A DNA stretch of 64,000 nucleotides from Paracoccus onubensis (GTDB lineage: Bacteria > Pseudomonadota > Alphaproteobacteria > Rhodobacterales > Rhodobacteraceae): positions 124,001 to 188,000 of the forward strand of contig NZ_QZCG01000004.1 of NCBI RefSeq assembly GCF_003591515.1, read 5' to 3'. The notes beneath the pieces are model-generated. The model saw nothing but the letters and a program-made list of their open reading frames with translations, ran no database searches and was not told the origin of the DNA. Below are positions 28,146 through 39,659 of this stretch, in pieces. Both the position numbers and the translations under genes were made by a program. Each line of letters begins with the position of its first letter. Position 1 is the first letter of the stretch.

Positions 28146-28146
28146 C

Positions 28147-29001
28147 CTATGGCCATTTCGCCAGCGGCGGCAGGCTCATCAACACGGCATCGGGATCATG
28201 GCCGGTTTCCAGCCCGAATTTCGTTCCCCTGTCGTAGACAAGGTTATATTCGGCATAAAGGCCACGATGAATCAATTGAGTCTCGCGATCCATATCCGTC
28301 CAATCCTGCGTCATCCGGGCCTCGGCCAGAGGCAGGAAGGCGGGCAGAAAAGCCTCGCCCACGGATTTGGTAAAGGCGAAATCGGCCTGCCAGTCGCCGC
28401 TGTTCAGATCGTCATAGAAAATGCCGCCGACACCCCGGGCGCGACCCCGGTGCGGGATAAAGAAATATTCGTCTGCCCATGACTTGAAGCGTTCATAATA
28501 ATCCGCCCCATGCGGGGTACAGGCAGCACGCAGGGTATCGTGAAAATGCCCGGTGTCTTCCGGGTATTCGATGCAGGGATTAAGATCGGCGCCGCCACCG
28601 AACCACCAGGCCTGCGGAGTCCAGAACATGCGGGTATTCATATGCACCGCCGGCGCATGAGGGTTCTGCATATGCGCGACAAGGCTGATCCCACTGGCCC
28701 AGAAGCGCGGATCCTTTTCCAGCCCCGGAACGCCCCGCGCGGCCATGGCCGCCTGCGCCTTGGGTGACAGGGTTCCGTGAACCTCGGACCAGTTCACGCC
28801 GACCTTTTCGAATACCCTGCCGTCCCGCATGACCGACATCAGCCCGCCGCCGCCATTATCTGCGCGTTCAGTCGGGGTCACAGCAAAACGCGCAGCGGGT
28901 CGGTCCGTGGGTCCGCGATCTTCCAGCGCTTCGAATGCCTGTGTAATCCGATCGCGTAATTCACGAAACCAATCTGCGGCAAGGCGGCGTTGATCGTCCA
29001 T
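28147..29001 (-). CDS. hemF: Oxygen-dependent coproporphyrinogen III oxidase
   Basis: This 284-residue enzyme converts coproporphyrinogen III to protoporphyrinogen IX with oxygen, a late step of haem synthesis. Strong family motifs are NTRMFWTPQAWWFGGGADLN, HRGRARGVGGIFYDDLNSGD and a C-terminal EYNLVYDRGTKFGLETG. The ATG at 29001 is preferred because the family's N-terminal helix starts there; the open frame runs 96 bases further into the promoter region of the next gene. It is convergent with the Lrp gene, with one base between stops, and divergent from a lipoprotein gene. Confidence 0.95.
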   Translation of the reverse strand: MDDQRRLAADWFRELRDRITQAFEALEDRGPTDRPAARFAVTPTERADNGGGGLMSVMRDGRVFEKVGVNWSEVHGTLSPKAQAAMAARGVPGLEKDPRFWASGISLVAHMQNPHAPAVHMNTRMFWTPQAWWFGGGADLNPCIEYPEDTGHFHDTLRAACTPHGADYYERFKSWADEYFFIPHRGRARGVGGIFYDDLNSGDWQADFAFTKSVGEAFLPAFLPLAEARMTQDWTDMDRETQLIHRGLYAEYNLVYDRGTKFGLETGHDPDAVLMSLPPLAKWP

Positions 29002-29078
29002 GTCATCCCCTATCGTGAATTGCCAAGCCTGTATCAGGCCGGTTAGCATATATCCAACCCGTAGTAGTGAGACCGACC

Positions 29079-29498
29079 ATGCCCCGTAACACTGCACTCA
29101 CCGCCCTTGCCGTCCTGCCGCTGCTTGTTGCCGCCTGTGGCACGCCTCAGGAACGCTGCATCAGCAAGCATACCCGCGAATACCGCAATGTCAGCAGCCT
29201 GCTGCAGGAGGTCGAGGCCAATCTCGAACGTGGATATGCATGGGAAGAACGTCAGGTGGTACGTGACCGTCTGACGCATTGCCGGGATCTCTACCGTGAC
29301 CGGAAAGGAAATGTCCAGACGACCATCCGGCCATGCTGGCGCGATTACGTGGATATCGAACGGTATCGCGTTCCTATCGACCCGGCGGCCGAACAACGCA
29401 AACGCGATGGGCTGGCAGAGCGTAAGGCGGAATTGGAGGGCACGGCGAACGCCTATGTGCAGGCATGCAAGAAAGCGTTCCCCGAAGAGAAAACGTGA
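29079..29498 (+). CDS. Small lipoprotein of unknown function
   Basis: The 139-residue product has a signal peptide ending in a lipobox (PLLVAACGTP), with the cysteine as lipid anchor. The mature part is charged and helix-rich, with several cysteines (QERCISKH, LTHCRDLY, IRPCWRDY, VQACKKAF), some of which might pair. ATG at 29079 is preferred over an in-frame GTG 12 bases earlier. I recognise no family. It is divergent from hemF. Confidence 0.7.
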   Translation: MPRNTALTALAVLPLLVAACGTPQERCISKHTREYRNVSSLLQEVEANLERGYAWEERQVVRDRLTHCRDLYRDRKGNVQTTIRPCWRDYVDIERYRVPIDPAAEQRKRDGLAERKAELEGTANAYVQACKKAFPEEKT

Positions 29499-29525
29499 AG
29501 CCCCGATCTGACCGGACAGGGTGGT

Positions 29526-29873
29526 CTATAGATCGAAATCATCATCATACCGAACCGCGCCGATCGCCAGCCAATCGGCACGGATACGCGCAACCCGCGT
29601 ATCGCCCCAGGTCCGGAACACGATATCGAAGCCCTCGGCTGTAATGTTCTGCGTAGCGATATCCGCACGCTGATTCGCGCTGCTTTCGATATCCCACATA
29701 CTTATCGAAACATGAATGACCGGGACCGTTTGAAACGGTTCCGAGAAATCTATCCGTCGCGTCTCACGGCGAGGGCCATGCCCGGTCCACATGATCCCGT
29801 TATCCTCGAATGCCGAGAACATCTGGACGGAGCCCTGTAGAACACCAACGGCCGAAAATCCGAATTTCTGCAT
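29526..29873 (-). CDS. H-type lectin-domain protein
   Basis: This protein of about 115 residues matches the H-type lectin (Helix pomatia agglutinin) pattern: FSEPFQTVPVIHVSISMWDI, a central NITAEGFDIVFRTWGDTRVA and ADWLAIG. Such domains bind galactose-type sugars in animals; bacterial versions are poorly studied. The ATG at 29873 is the closest to the domain; another in-frame ATG lies 24 bases earlier. There is no signal peptide. It lies 99 bases downstream of atpC on the same strand, beyond the ATP synthase terminator, and its own start overlaps no other gene. Confidence 0.72.
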   Translation of the reverse strand: MQKFGFSAVGVLQGSVQMFSAFEDNGIMWTGHGPRRETRRIDFSEPFQTVPVIHVSISMWDIESSANQRADIATQNITAEGFDIVFRTWGDTRVARIRADWLAIGAVRYDDDFDL

Positions 29874-29918
29874 GCACCGAACTCTTTTTCCAGCCATGTA
29901 TAAGCTAATAGCGGCAAG

Positions 29919-29945
29919 AAAAAAGCCCCGGTTATTAACCGGAGC
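29919..29945 (-). terminator. Rho-independent terminator of the F1 operon
   Basis: On the minus strand GCTCCGGTT and AACCGGGGC form a 9-bp stem (one G-T pair) with a three-base loop, followed by TTTTTT. It lies 27 bases after the atpC stop codon in the right orientation. Confidence 0.85.
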
Positions 29946-29971
29946 TTCAGAATGCCCGGATGAGCAAAGAA

Positions 29972-30421
29972 TCACTCGGGAACGGAAGCCTGTTTGGGAT
30001 CCAATCCGATATGAGTGCCAAGCGCTTCCATATCCGCCAGCAATTTAACGGCGGCGGCAACAATCTCTTCACCGGGGCTGCTTGCCCGCTTTTCGACAGC
30101 CTGGCGCTTCATATGGGCTTCGCGCATCATCTCGTTAAAGACTTCCTGCGTCATCTCGGCCCGCTGATGTCCACGCTCGGCCAGCAGAGTGACCGATTCG
30201 CCGTTGATCTCGACAAATCCGCCGGTGACGGCGAATTCATGGTTATTGCCATCGTCACCGACAGCAATCACCAGACCGGGCCGCAAGGTGACGATGACCG
30301 GCGCGTGGCCGGGCATCGCTGTCAGATCACCCTCAGAGCCCGGCAGGCGTACCTCACGCACCTGAAGCGAAAGCAATTTCCGCTCTGGTGAGACAAGGTC
30401 GAACTGCATGGTATCGGCCAT
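29972..30421 (-). CDS. atpC: ATP synthase F1 subunit epsilon
   Basis: This 149-residue subunit links the gamma shaft to the c-ring and can slow ATP hydrolysis. The N-terminal beta-sandwich is clear (MQFDLVSPERKLLSLQVREV, GSEGDLTAMPGHAPVIVTLR), followed by a helical tail. The C-terminal helix region is shorter and less regular than in E. coli, as in other alphaproteobacteria. It is the last gene of atpHAGDC, nine bases after atpD, with a strong terminator downstream. Confidence 0.94.
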   Translation of the reverse strand: MADTMQFDLVSPERKLLSLQVREVRLPGSEGDLTAMPGHAPVIVTLRPGLVIAVGDDGNNHEFAVTGGFVEINGESVTLLAERGHQRAEMTQEVFNEMMREAHMKRQAVEKRASSPGEEIVAAAVKLLADMEALGTHIGLDPKQASVPE

Positions 30422-30430
30422 GATGCCCCC

Positions 30431-31870
<1,440 letters not shown>

Positions 31871-31876
31871 TTACGG

Positions 31877-32749
31877 TCAGAGCGCCTCGGCGCCCGAAAT
31901 GATTTCGATGAGTTCCTTGGTGATCGCGGCCTGACGCGAACGGTTATATTCAGTGGTCAGGCGATCGATCATGTCACCAGCATTGCGCGTGGCATTATCC
32001 ATAGCGCTCATCCTCGCGCCCTGTTCGGACGCAGCGTTTTCCAGAAGCGCCGCAAAAATCTGCGTTGCCACGGAACGCGGCAGAAATTCGGCCAGAATGG
32101 CCTCTTCGTCCGGTTCGTATTCATAGACCGCAGAAGGCGCCTCGGCTTCTTCGGGCATTTCCGCAGGGATGATCTGGCGTGAAGTCGGCACCTGGCTGAT
32201 CACCGATTCGAAGCGGTTGTAGAAGATCGTGGCGATATCGAAATCGCCATTCTCGAACCGGTCCAGAACCTCATCGGCCACGCCGCGGGCATTGTCATAA
32301 CCGATCCGCTTGACCTCGGACAGATCGACGTGATGCACGAAAGACTCGCCGTAATCACGTTTGAGCTGTTCGCGCCCTTTCTTGCCGACAGTCAGGATGC
32401 TGACCTGCTTGCCTTCGGCCAGAAGCTTCTCTGCGTGGTTGCGGGCCAGCTTGACGATAGAGCTGTTGAAGCCCCCGGCAAGCCCGCGCTCGGAAGTCAT
32501 CACGACCATCAGATGACGCTGATCGCTGCCGGTTCCTGACAAAAGCCGGGGCGCATTGTCCGACCCGGAGGCCGCTGCCGTCAGGCCGGCCATGACGGCT
32601 GTCATACGCTCGGCATAGGGACGGGCGGCTTCGGCAGCTTCCTGTGCGCGACGAAGTTTCGCCGCTGCGACCATCTGCATCGCCTTGGTGATCTTCCGCG
32701 TCGATTTGACGCTTTCGATCCGGTTCTTGAGATCCTTGAGGCTGGGCAT
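31877..32749 (-). CDS. atpG: ATP synthase F1 subunit gamma
   Basis: This 290-residue central-shaft subunit has the conserved N-terminal helix ([25 protein letters not shown], split here) and the matching C-terminal helix ([18 protein letters not shown] and [20 protein letters not shown]). The two helices form the coiled coil that turns inside the alpha-beta ring. The spacer with acidic segment [18 protein letters not shown] is typical of alphaproteobacteria. It lies 12 bases after atpA. Confidence 0.97.
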   Translation of the reverse strand: MPSLKDLKNRIESVKSTRKITKAMQMVAAAKLRRAQEAAEAARPYAERMTAVMAGLTAAASGSDNAPRLLSGTGSDQRHLMVVMTSERGLAGGFNSSIVKLARNHAEKLLAEGKQVSILTVGKKGREQLKRDYGESFVHHVDLSEVKRIGYDNARGVADEVLDRFENGDFDIATIFYNRFESVISQVPTSRQIIPAEMPEEAEAPSAVYEYEPDEEAILAEFLPRSVATQIFAALLENAASEQGARMSAMDNATRNAGDMIDRLTTEYNRSRQAAITKELIEIISGAEAL

Positions 32750-32761
32750 CTATTCCCCCTC

Positions 32762-34296
<1,535 letters not shown>

Positions 34297-34297
<1 letters not shown>

Positions 34298-34863
34298 TAT
34301 CCGACCTCTTTCATAGCATTCTGCAGGGAGGCGAGCTTCGAGCGGACCGACGAATCGATCATCTGCGAGCCCAGCTTGACAATCATACCGCCGATGAGCC
34401 CTTCATCGACGCGGGTATTCAATTTGACTTTCTTGCCCGATTTCTCGGCCAGCGTTTGCGTCAGGCGCTTTTGCTGCTCATCCGTCAGGGCGACGGCACT
34501 TGTGACATCCGCCGTCACCTCGCCCCGCGCATCGGCGATCAGGTCGCGCAGGCGGCCGATCAATTGCGGCAGAACGAAAAGCCGGCGGTTCTGCGACATC
34601 AGTTTCAGCGTATTGGTCAAAGTGACCGAAAGGCCCATCTTCCCGGCAATTTCCGAAATGACGCCGCCTTGCTGGGCACGGGAATACAGCGGCGAAGCGA
34701 TCAGGTCGCGAAATTCGCTGCTTTCATCCAATGCGTTCTGAAGATCGTCGGTCTGGCGGGCCAGATCGTCCAGCCCCCCCTCTTCCTTGATGATGTCGAA
34801 GACGGCCTGCGCATAGCGCCCGGCAATGCTCTGGGACATGGAAACAGAGTTGGCCACGGTCAT
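34297..34863 (-). CDS. atpH: ATP synthase F1 subunit delta
   Basis: This 188-residue stalk subunit heads the F1 operon. Family motifs are [19 protein letters not shown] at the start, [20 protein letters not shown] in the middle and a C-terminal [20 protein letters not shown]. An internal ATG eight codons downstream could also serve as start, but the upstream ATG at 34863 has a GGTAAAGGATG context. The 420 bp upstream hold no gene and probably the operon promoter. Confidence 0.94.
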
Positions 34864-35283
34864 CCTTTACCTTTGCGCAACCCCGCAGGCGGGCCGGAGC
34901 CAAGTCCGGTCTGTCGCGGGGTGCGGGTCGCATTCCGGCAGCTTATGGAGGGCCGCCCGATTTTCTGCGCAGTCTCTAGCAGGTCGTTTACCGACCGGCA
35001 ACCACTTAGGACACGGAAATGAGAGCCGTTGCGACCAATGAAGGAATTAAAATGCGGGTTTGGGAATTTGACCGGCAATAGCCCGCCGTCATCGCCTGCG
35101 ACAGGCTGTCGCAGGGCGTGTGAATCCCGGGTTTCAGAAGCGAAAAAAGCCGGATCCCGAACCGTCTGGCCTGACATTGCCTTCTGCATGATTCTGTCGA
35201 TACAGAACCCGGTCCCCGCGCAAGAAAAAATTGCCTCCGCCAGCTGGGCAGCAGACTATCGGGCCATCATTGCCTCCGGCCCG
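34864..35283. other. Long intergenic region upstream of the F1 operon
   Basis: No gene is supported in these 420 bp. Three inverted repeats stand out: GGTCG-TTTAC-CGACC at 34982-34996; CTGCGACAG-G-CTGTCGCAG at 35096-35114, which is perfect; and TTCTGTCGATACAGAA at 35192-35207, also perfect. The atpH promoter must lie here on the minus strand, but no clear -35/-10 pair is visible. Confidence 0.5.
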
Positions 35284-36090
35284 CTACTCGTCCTTTTCCG
35301 TCATGTCGAGCGACCTGCCGATCAATCGGCCCTTCACCACCGGCCGATTTCGTCCCGGCAGACGGACCCCGTCAAGAATATCCAGCGGCCCCGGCACCTG
35401 CACACGCAATCCCGGCCCGATCTGACCGCGCACCTGTTTCGAGACCTCCATCAGCACGACCCCGGCGATCAGGACGCGGCTGATCTTTGTTCCGGTCCGC
35501 TCCCACATCTGCGCGCTACGCAGCCAGAAGCGCCGCGCCGATGGCGGGATATAGACGGCCGATCCATGCCATTCGGGCGCGAAACCTGCCTTGAGCATCT
35601 GCCCTTCAAGCTGCCCTGCGGTATAGCTGCGCCCCAAGCCGAAGGGCGTGCGATCCGAGGCGGCCCACAGTCCCGCGCGGTTCGGAACCATCACCATCAT
35701 CCGGCCACCGGGACCCAGCGCCCGCCATGCCTCGTCCAGAAGCGCTGCCGGATGGTCGCTTGTCTCCAGCGCATGCAGCAATACCAGCCGGTCGATACTG
35801 CCTGTCTCGATCGGCCAGGCGGTTTCATCGCACAGAACGCTGTGATTGGGCTGCCCCGACGGCCAGGCCATGCCCCCCTGCGGCCCCGGCATCAACGCGG
35901 TGACCCGGCGCGCCCGCGCAAGATAAGGCCGCAGCATCGGCGCGGCAAAGCCGAACCCGGCCACATTCATCCCCGTGCAGCCGTCAGGCCGCCAGCGCCC
36001 GGTCAGCCGGTCACGCAAAATTCGCTGCACCACGCGGCCCAATGCCTGCTGGTAATAGAATCGGCGCAGATTCTCGATATCGTGATGCAT
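35284..36090 (-). CDS. Class I SAM-dependent methyltransferase
   Basis: This 268-residue protein resembles the Methyltransf_11 group. The SAM-binding region includes VAGFGFAAPMLRPYLARARR and a later IDRLVLLHALETSDHPAALL with the motif ALGPGGRMMVMVPNR after it. The glycine-rich motif I is somewhat weak (GFGFAAP). It is divergent from gloB with 57 bases between the starts, so both may share a control region. The substrate is unknown. Confidence 0.75.
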   Translation of the reverse strand: MHHDIENLRRFYYQQALGRVVQRILRDRLTGRWRPDGCTGMNVAGFGFAAPMLRPYLARARRVTALMPGPQGGMAWPSGQPNHSVLCDETAWPIETGSIDRLVLLHALETSDHPAALLDEAWRALGPGGRMMVMVPNRAGLWAASDRTPFGLGRSYTAGQLEGQMLKAGFAPEWHGSAVYIPPSARRFWLRSAQMWERTGTKISRVLIAGVVLMEVSKQVRGQIGPGLRVQVPGPLDILDGVRLPGRNRPVVKGRLIGRSLDMTEKDE

Positions 36091-36147
36091 TGCGTCCCGG
36101 GCGTGGTTTTGTCAGATTCAACCTGATCATACGGAGAGGATTTTGCA

Positions 36148-36894
36148 ATGCCGCTGGAACTCGTCACCATCCGCTGCCTGAAGGACAATTACGCCTATCT
36201 TCTCCATGGCGGGGCAGGAACCGTGCTGATCGATGCGCCTGAAGCCGCGCCGATCCTGACAGAACTGAAGCACCGGGGCTGGAAGCTGGACGCAATCCTG
36301 CTGACCCATCACCACGGAGATCATATCGATGCCGTGCCCGAACTGACCCGGCAAACCGGCGCCCGCGTGATCGGCGCCAAATCCGATGCGCATCGCCTGC
36401 CGCCTCTGGACATAGCGGTCACGCCCGGGGAAACGCTCGATATTCTGGGTAAGACGGTTCAGGTCATCGATGTATCGGGACATACCGTGGGGCATATCGC
36501 CTTTCATTTCCCGGAATCGGGCTTTGCTTTCACGGCCGACAGCCTGATGGCCATGGGATGCGGCCGGCTGTTCGAAGGCGATCCGGCGATGATGTGGGAC
36601 AGTCTCTGCCGCCTGAATGCCCTGCCGCCCGAGACTCTGATCTGCTCAGGGCACGATTACTGCGCTGCCAACGGCGCCTTCGCTCTTTCTGTCGATCCGG
36701 ATAATGACGCCCTGAAGAAACGGATGACCGGAACAGCCGAAGGCCGCCTGCCCTGCTCTCCTGCCACTCTTGCCGAGGAACGCGCAACGAACCCGTTCCT
36801 GCGCGTTCACGAATTATGTCGCGCCCTGGACATGGAAAATGCCTCCGAAGCCGAAATATTCGCGCGGCTGCGAAGCATGAAGGACAATTTCTGA
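36148..36894 (+). CDS. gloB: Hydroxyacylglutathione hydrolase (glyoxalase II)
   Basis: This 248-residue metallo-beta-lactamase-fold enzyme hydrolyses S-lactoylglutathione to lactate and glutathione, the second step of methylglyoxal removal. The metal motif THHHGDH lies at residues 53-59, further ligands are in DVSGHTVGHIAFHFP and the aspartate in FTADSLMAMGCGRLFEGD, and the C-terminal glutathione-binding part has CSGHDYCAANGAFALSVDP and EERATNPFLRV. Length is normal. Confidence 0.94.
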   Translation: MPLELVTIRCLKDNYAYLLHGGAGTVLIDAPEAAPILTELKHRGWKLDAILLTHHHGDHIDAVPELTRQTGARVIGAKSDAHRLPPLDIAVTPGETLDILGKTVQVIDVSGHTVGHIAFHFPESGFAFTADSLMAMGCGRLFEGDPAMMWDSLCRLNALPPETLICSGHDYCAANGAFALSVDPDNDALKKRMTGTAEGRLPCSPATLAEERATNPFLRVHELCRALDMENASEAEIFARLRSMKDNF

Positions 36895-36939
36895 TGTCAT
36901 ATCAGGGCATCGATCCACGCTGCCCGCGATCCGGCGCAT

Positions 36940-36967
36940 CTTGAAAACCGCCCATTGTGATATCACA
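36940..36967 (+). promoter_or_regulatory. Candidate heat-shock-type promoter and palindrome upstream of clpA
   Basis: CTTGAA at 36940-36945 is followed 14 bases later by ATATCA, and the perfect palindrome TGTGATATCACA covers 36956-36967. CTTGAA is the usual -35 element for RpoH promoters, and clpA is a stress gene. The -10 match is weak, so this is a suggestion only. Confidence 0.3.
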
Positions 36968-37112
36968 TTTGCCTCAACCGTGGCAAAAAACCCGGGCAAA
37001 CTCAAAAAACAGCTTGAAGCCGGGCCGATTCCACCAAATCTTAAAACTACCATGACAGTCTGGTCAGGTGGGCACCTCGCCCATACCGCCAGCCGACTGA
37101 CAGGAGACGACC

Positions 37113-39437
37113 GTGCCAAGTTTCTCGACTTCCCTGGAACAGGCCATTCACCAGGCGCTTGCACTGGCGAACGAGCATCGACATGAACTGGCCACGCTGG
37201 AGCATTTGCTGCTGGCCCTGACCGACGAACCCGAAGCCGTCAAGGTGATGAGGGCATGTAATGTCGATCTGGAAGAATTGCGTAAACTTCTGATCGATTT
37301 TATCGAAGACGACCTTTCGACGCTGATCACCGATGTCGAAGGATCCGAAGCTGTACCGACCGCCGCCTTCCAGCGGGTAATCCAGCGGGCGGCGATCCAT
37401 GTGCAAAGCTCGGGCCGGCAAGAGGTGACCGGGGCGAATGTGCTGGTCGCGATCTTCGCCGAACGGGAATCGAATGCGGCGTTCTTCCTCCAGGAAATGG
37501 ACATGACCCGTTACGACGCGGTGAATTTCATCGCGCATGGCGTGGCCAAGAATCCGACTTTCAGCGAACCGCGAAAGGTCATCGGTGCCGAGGAACCGGA
37601 AGAGGCGAAACAGGCCGAACCCGTGCAGGAGGCGAAAGAGGAAACCGCCCTTTCGAAATATTGCGTCAATCTGAACGCCAAATCGGAAAAGGGCGATGTG
37701 GATCCGCTGATCGGCCGCGAACACGAGGTGGAGCGCTGCATCCAGGTGCTGTGTCGCCGCCGCAAGAACAATCCGCTGCTGGTGGGCGATCCCGGTGTGG
37801 GCAAGACCGCCATCGCCGAGGGTCTGGCCAAGAAGATCGTCGAGGGCCAGACGCCCGAGGTGCTGTCCGGCGCAACCATCTTTTCGCTGGATATGGGCGC
37901 GCTGCTGGCCGGCACCCGCTATCGCGGCGATTTCGAAGAGCGGCTGAAAGCCATCGTCAAGGAACTGGAAAACCACGAGGACGCGATCCTGTTCATCGAC
38001 GAGATTCATACCGTCATCGGCGCGGGCGCGACGTCCGGCGGCGCGATGGATGCCTCGAACCTGCTGAAACCCGCGCTGGCGGGCGGCAAGCTGCGCTGCA
38101 TGGGCTCCACCACCTACAAGGAGTTCCGCCAGCATTTCGAGAAGGATCGGGCGCTGAGCCGCCGGTTCCAGAAAATCGACGTGAACGAACCCACTGTACC
38201 GGATTCGATCAAGATCCTGATGGGGCTGAAGCCGCATTTCGAAAAGCATCACGATTTGCGCTACACCAATGATGCCATCAAGACCGCCGTGGAACTGGCC
38301 TCGCGCTATATCAACGACCGCAAACTGCCTGACAGCGCCATCGACGTGATCGACGAGGCGGGGGCGGCACAGCATCTGGTCACCGAAAGCAAACGGCGCA
38401 AGACCATCTCGCCCAAGGAGATCGAGGCCGTCGTGGCCAAGATCGCCCGCATCCCGCCCAAAAGCGTCAGCAAGGATGATGCCGAGGTGCTGCGCGATCT
38501 GGAAAAGACACTCAAGCGCGTGGTCTTCGGCCAGGACGCGGCCATCGTATCGCTCTCATCGGCGATCAAACTGGCACGTGCCGGATTGCGGGAACCCGAA
38601 AAGCCCATCGGCAACTACCTGTTCGCCGGGCCGACCGGTGTGGGCAAGACCGAAGTGGCCAAGCAACTCGCGTCCACTCTGGGCGTGGAACTGCTGCGCT
38701 TCGACATGTCGGAATATATGGAGAAACACGCCGTCAGCCGCCTGATCGGCGCGCCTCCGGGCTATGTCGGCTTCGATCAGGGCGGTCTGCTGACCGATGG
38801 CGTGGATCAGCATCCGCATTGCGTCCTGCTTCTGGACGAAATCGAGAAAGCGCATCCCGACGTCTACAACATCCTGTTGCAGGTGATGGATCACGGCAAG
38901 CTGACCGACCATAACGGTCGTCAGGTGGATTTCCGCAACGTGATCCTGATCATGACCTCGAATGCCGGCGCGACGGATCTGGCCAAGGCCGCGATCGGCT
39001 TTGCCCGCGATCGCCGTGAGGGTGAAGATACCGAGGCGATCGAACGCACCTTCACGCCGGAGTTCCGCAACCGGCTGGACGCGGTCATCAGCTTCGCCCC
39101 GCTATCACGCGAGGTGGTAGTGCATGTGGTCGAGAAATTCGTACTGCAGCTCGAAGCGCAGCTGATGGACCGCAATGTCCATATCGAACTGACCCCGCAG
39201 GCCGCCGACTGGCTTGCCGAAAAGGGTTACGACGACAAGATGGGCGCACGTCCACTTGCCCGGATCATCCAGGAGCATATCAAGAAGCCACTGGCCGAAG
39301 AACTTCTGTTCGGCCGGCTGCAGAAAGGCGGTGTGGTCCGTGTGAAGATCAAGGACGGCAAGCCCGCCTTCGATATCACCGGCCCCGACGCCCCACGCAT
39401 CGGCAAGTCAAAAACGCCACTGCTGACGGCAGAGTAA
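37113..39437 (+). CDS. clpA: ATP-dependent Clp protease ATPase subunit ClpA
   Basis: This 774-residue AAA+ unfoldase feeds proteins into ClpP. The N-domain (ALANEHRHELATLEHLLLAL) is the site that binds the adaptor ClpS. The two ATPase modules have Walker A motifs GDPGVGKTAIAEG and GPTGVGKTEVAKQ, the first followed by ILFIDEIHTVIGAGATSGGA. An IGF tripeptide in KAAIGFARDRR is the likely ClpP-docking loop. There is no middle coiled coil, which separates it from ClpB. The start is GTG with a CAGGAG site. No clpS gene lies directly upstream. Confidence 0.95.
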   Translation: MPSFSTSLEQAIHQALALANEHRHELATLEHLLLALTDEPEAVKVMRACNVDLEELRKLLIDFIEDDLSTLITDVEGSEAVPTAAFQRVIQRAAIHVQSSGRQEVTGANVLVAIFAERESNAAFFLQEMDMTRYDAVNFIAHGVAKNPTFSEPRKVIGAEEPEEAKQAEPVQEAKEETALSKYCVNLNAKSEKGDVDPLIGREHEVERCIQVLCRRRKNNPLLVGDPGVGKTAIAEGLAKKIVEGQTPEVLSGATIFSLDMGALLAGTRYRGDFEERLKAIVKELENHEDAILFIDEIHTVIGAGATSGGAMDASNLLKPALAGGKLRCMGSTTYKEFRQHFEKDRALSRRFQKIDVNEPTVPDSIKILMGLKPHFEKHHDLRYTNDAIKTAVELASRYINDRKLPDSAIDVIDEAGAAQHLVTESKRRKTISPKEIEAVVAKIARIPPKSVSKDDAEVLRDLEKTLKRVVFGQDAAIVSLSSAIKLARAGLREPEKPIGNYLFAGPTGVGKTEVAKQLASTLGVELLRFDMSEYMEKHAVSRLIGAPPGYVGFDQGGLLTDGVDQHPHCVLLLDEIEKAHPDVYNILLQVMDHGKLTDHNGRQVDFRNVILIMTSNAGATDLAKAAIGFARDRREGEDTEAIERTFTPEFRNRLDAVISFAPLSREVVVHVVEKFVLQLEAQLMDRNVHIELTPQAADWLAEKGYDDKMGARPLARIIQEHIKKPLAEELLFGRLQKGGVVRVKIKDGKPAFDITGPDAPRIGKSKTPLLTAE

Positions 39438-39455
39438 GTTCCGCCGAGCCGACAA

Positions 39456-39495
39456 AAGGCCCACCCTGTTCCCGCAGGGCGGGCCTTATTATATA
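39456..39495 (+). terminator. Rho-independent terminator after clpA
   Basis: AAGGCCCACCCTG and CAGGGCGGGCCTT form a 13-bp stem with one A-C mismatch and a six-base loop, followed by ATTATATATG. It begins about 20 bases after the clpA stop. Confidence 0.75.
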
Positions 39496-39534
39496 TGAAC
39501 CCGATCAAAAGCGCCCGGCCTTCCCATCACGCGG

Positions 39535-39560
39535 ATTCTTCTTCACTCAAATATCCCGGG
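39535..39560 (-). repeat. Dispersed intergenic repeat, copy C (shortened)
   Basis: Read on the minus strand this is CCCGGGATATTTGAGTGAAG followed by AAGAAT, the same core as copy A at 2771-2796 (CCCGGGATATTTGGATGAAG). The GC palindrome arm present in copies A and B is missing here. It lies between the clpA terminator and the end of putA. Confidence 0.55.
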
Positions 39561-39659
39561 TGACGCCAACAGGTGCGCCACTGGTTCAGGAGACCAGTCG
39601 GCGAGGTGCAGAGTCCCCGGCCGGCGCTGGATACAAACGCTGTCAGCCCGGTGCCAATC

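Noticed and set aside
35029..36126. A 365-codon plus-strand frame opposite the methyltransferase
   Set aside because: The minus-strand methyltransferase has recognisable motifs; this frame does not.
36941..37186. An 81-codon plus-strand frame before clpA
   Set aside because: It overlaps the clpA start in another frame, has no ribosome site and no family match. It lies in what looks like a promoter region.
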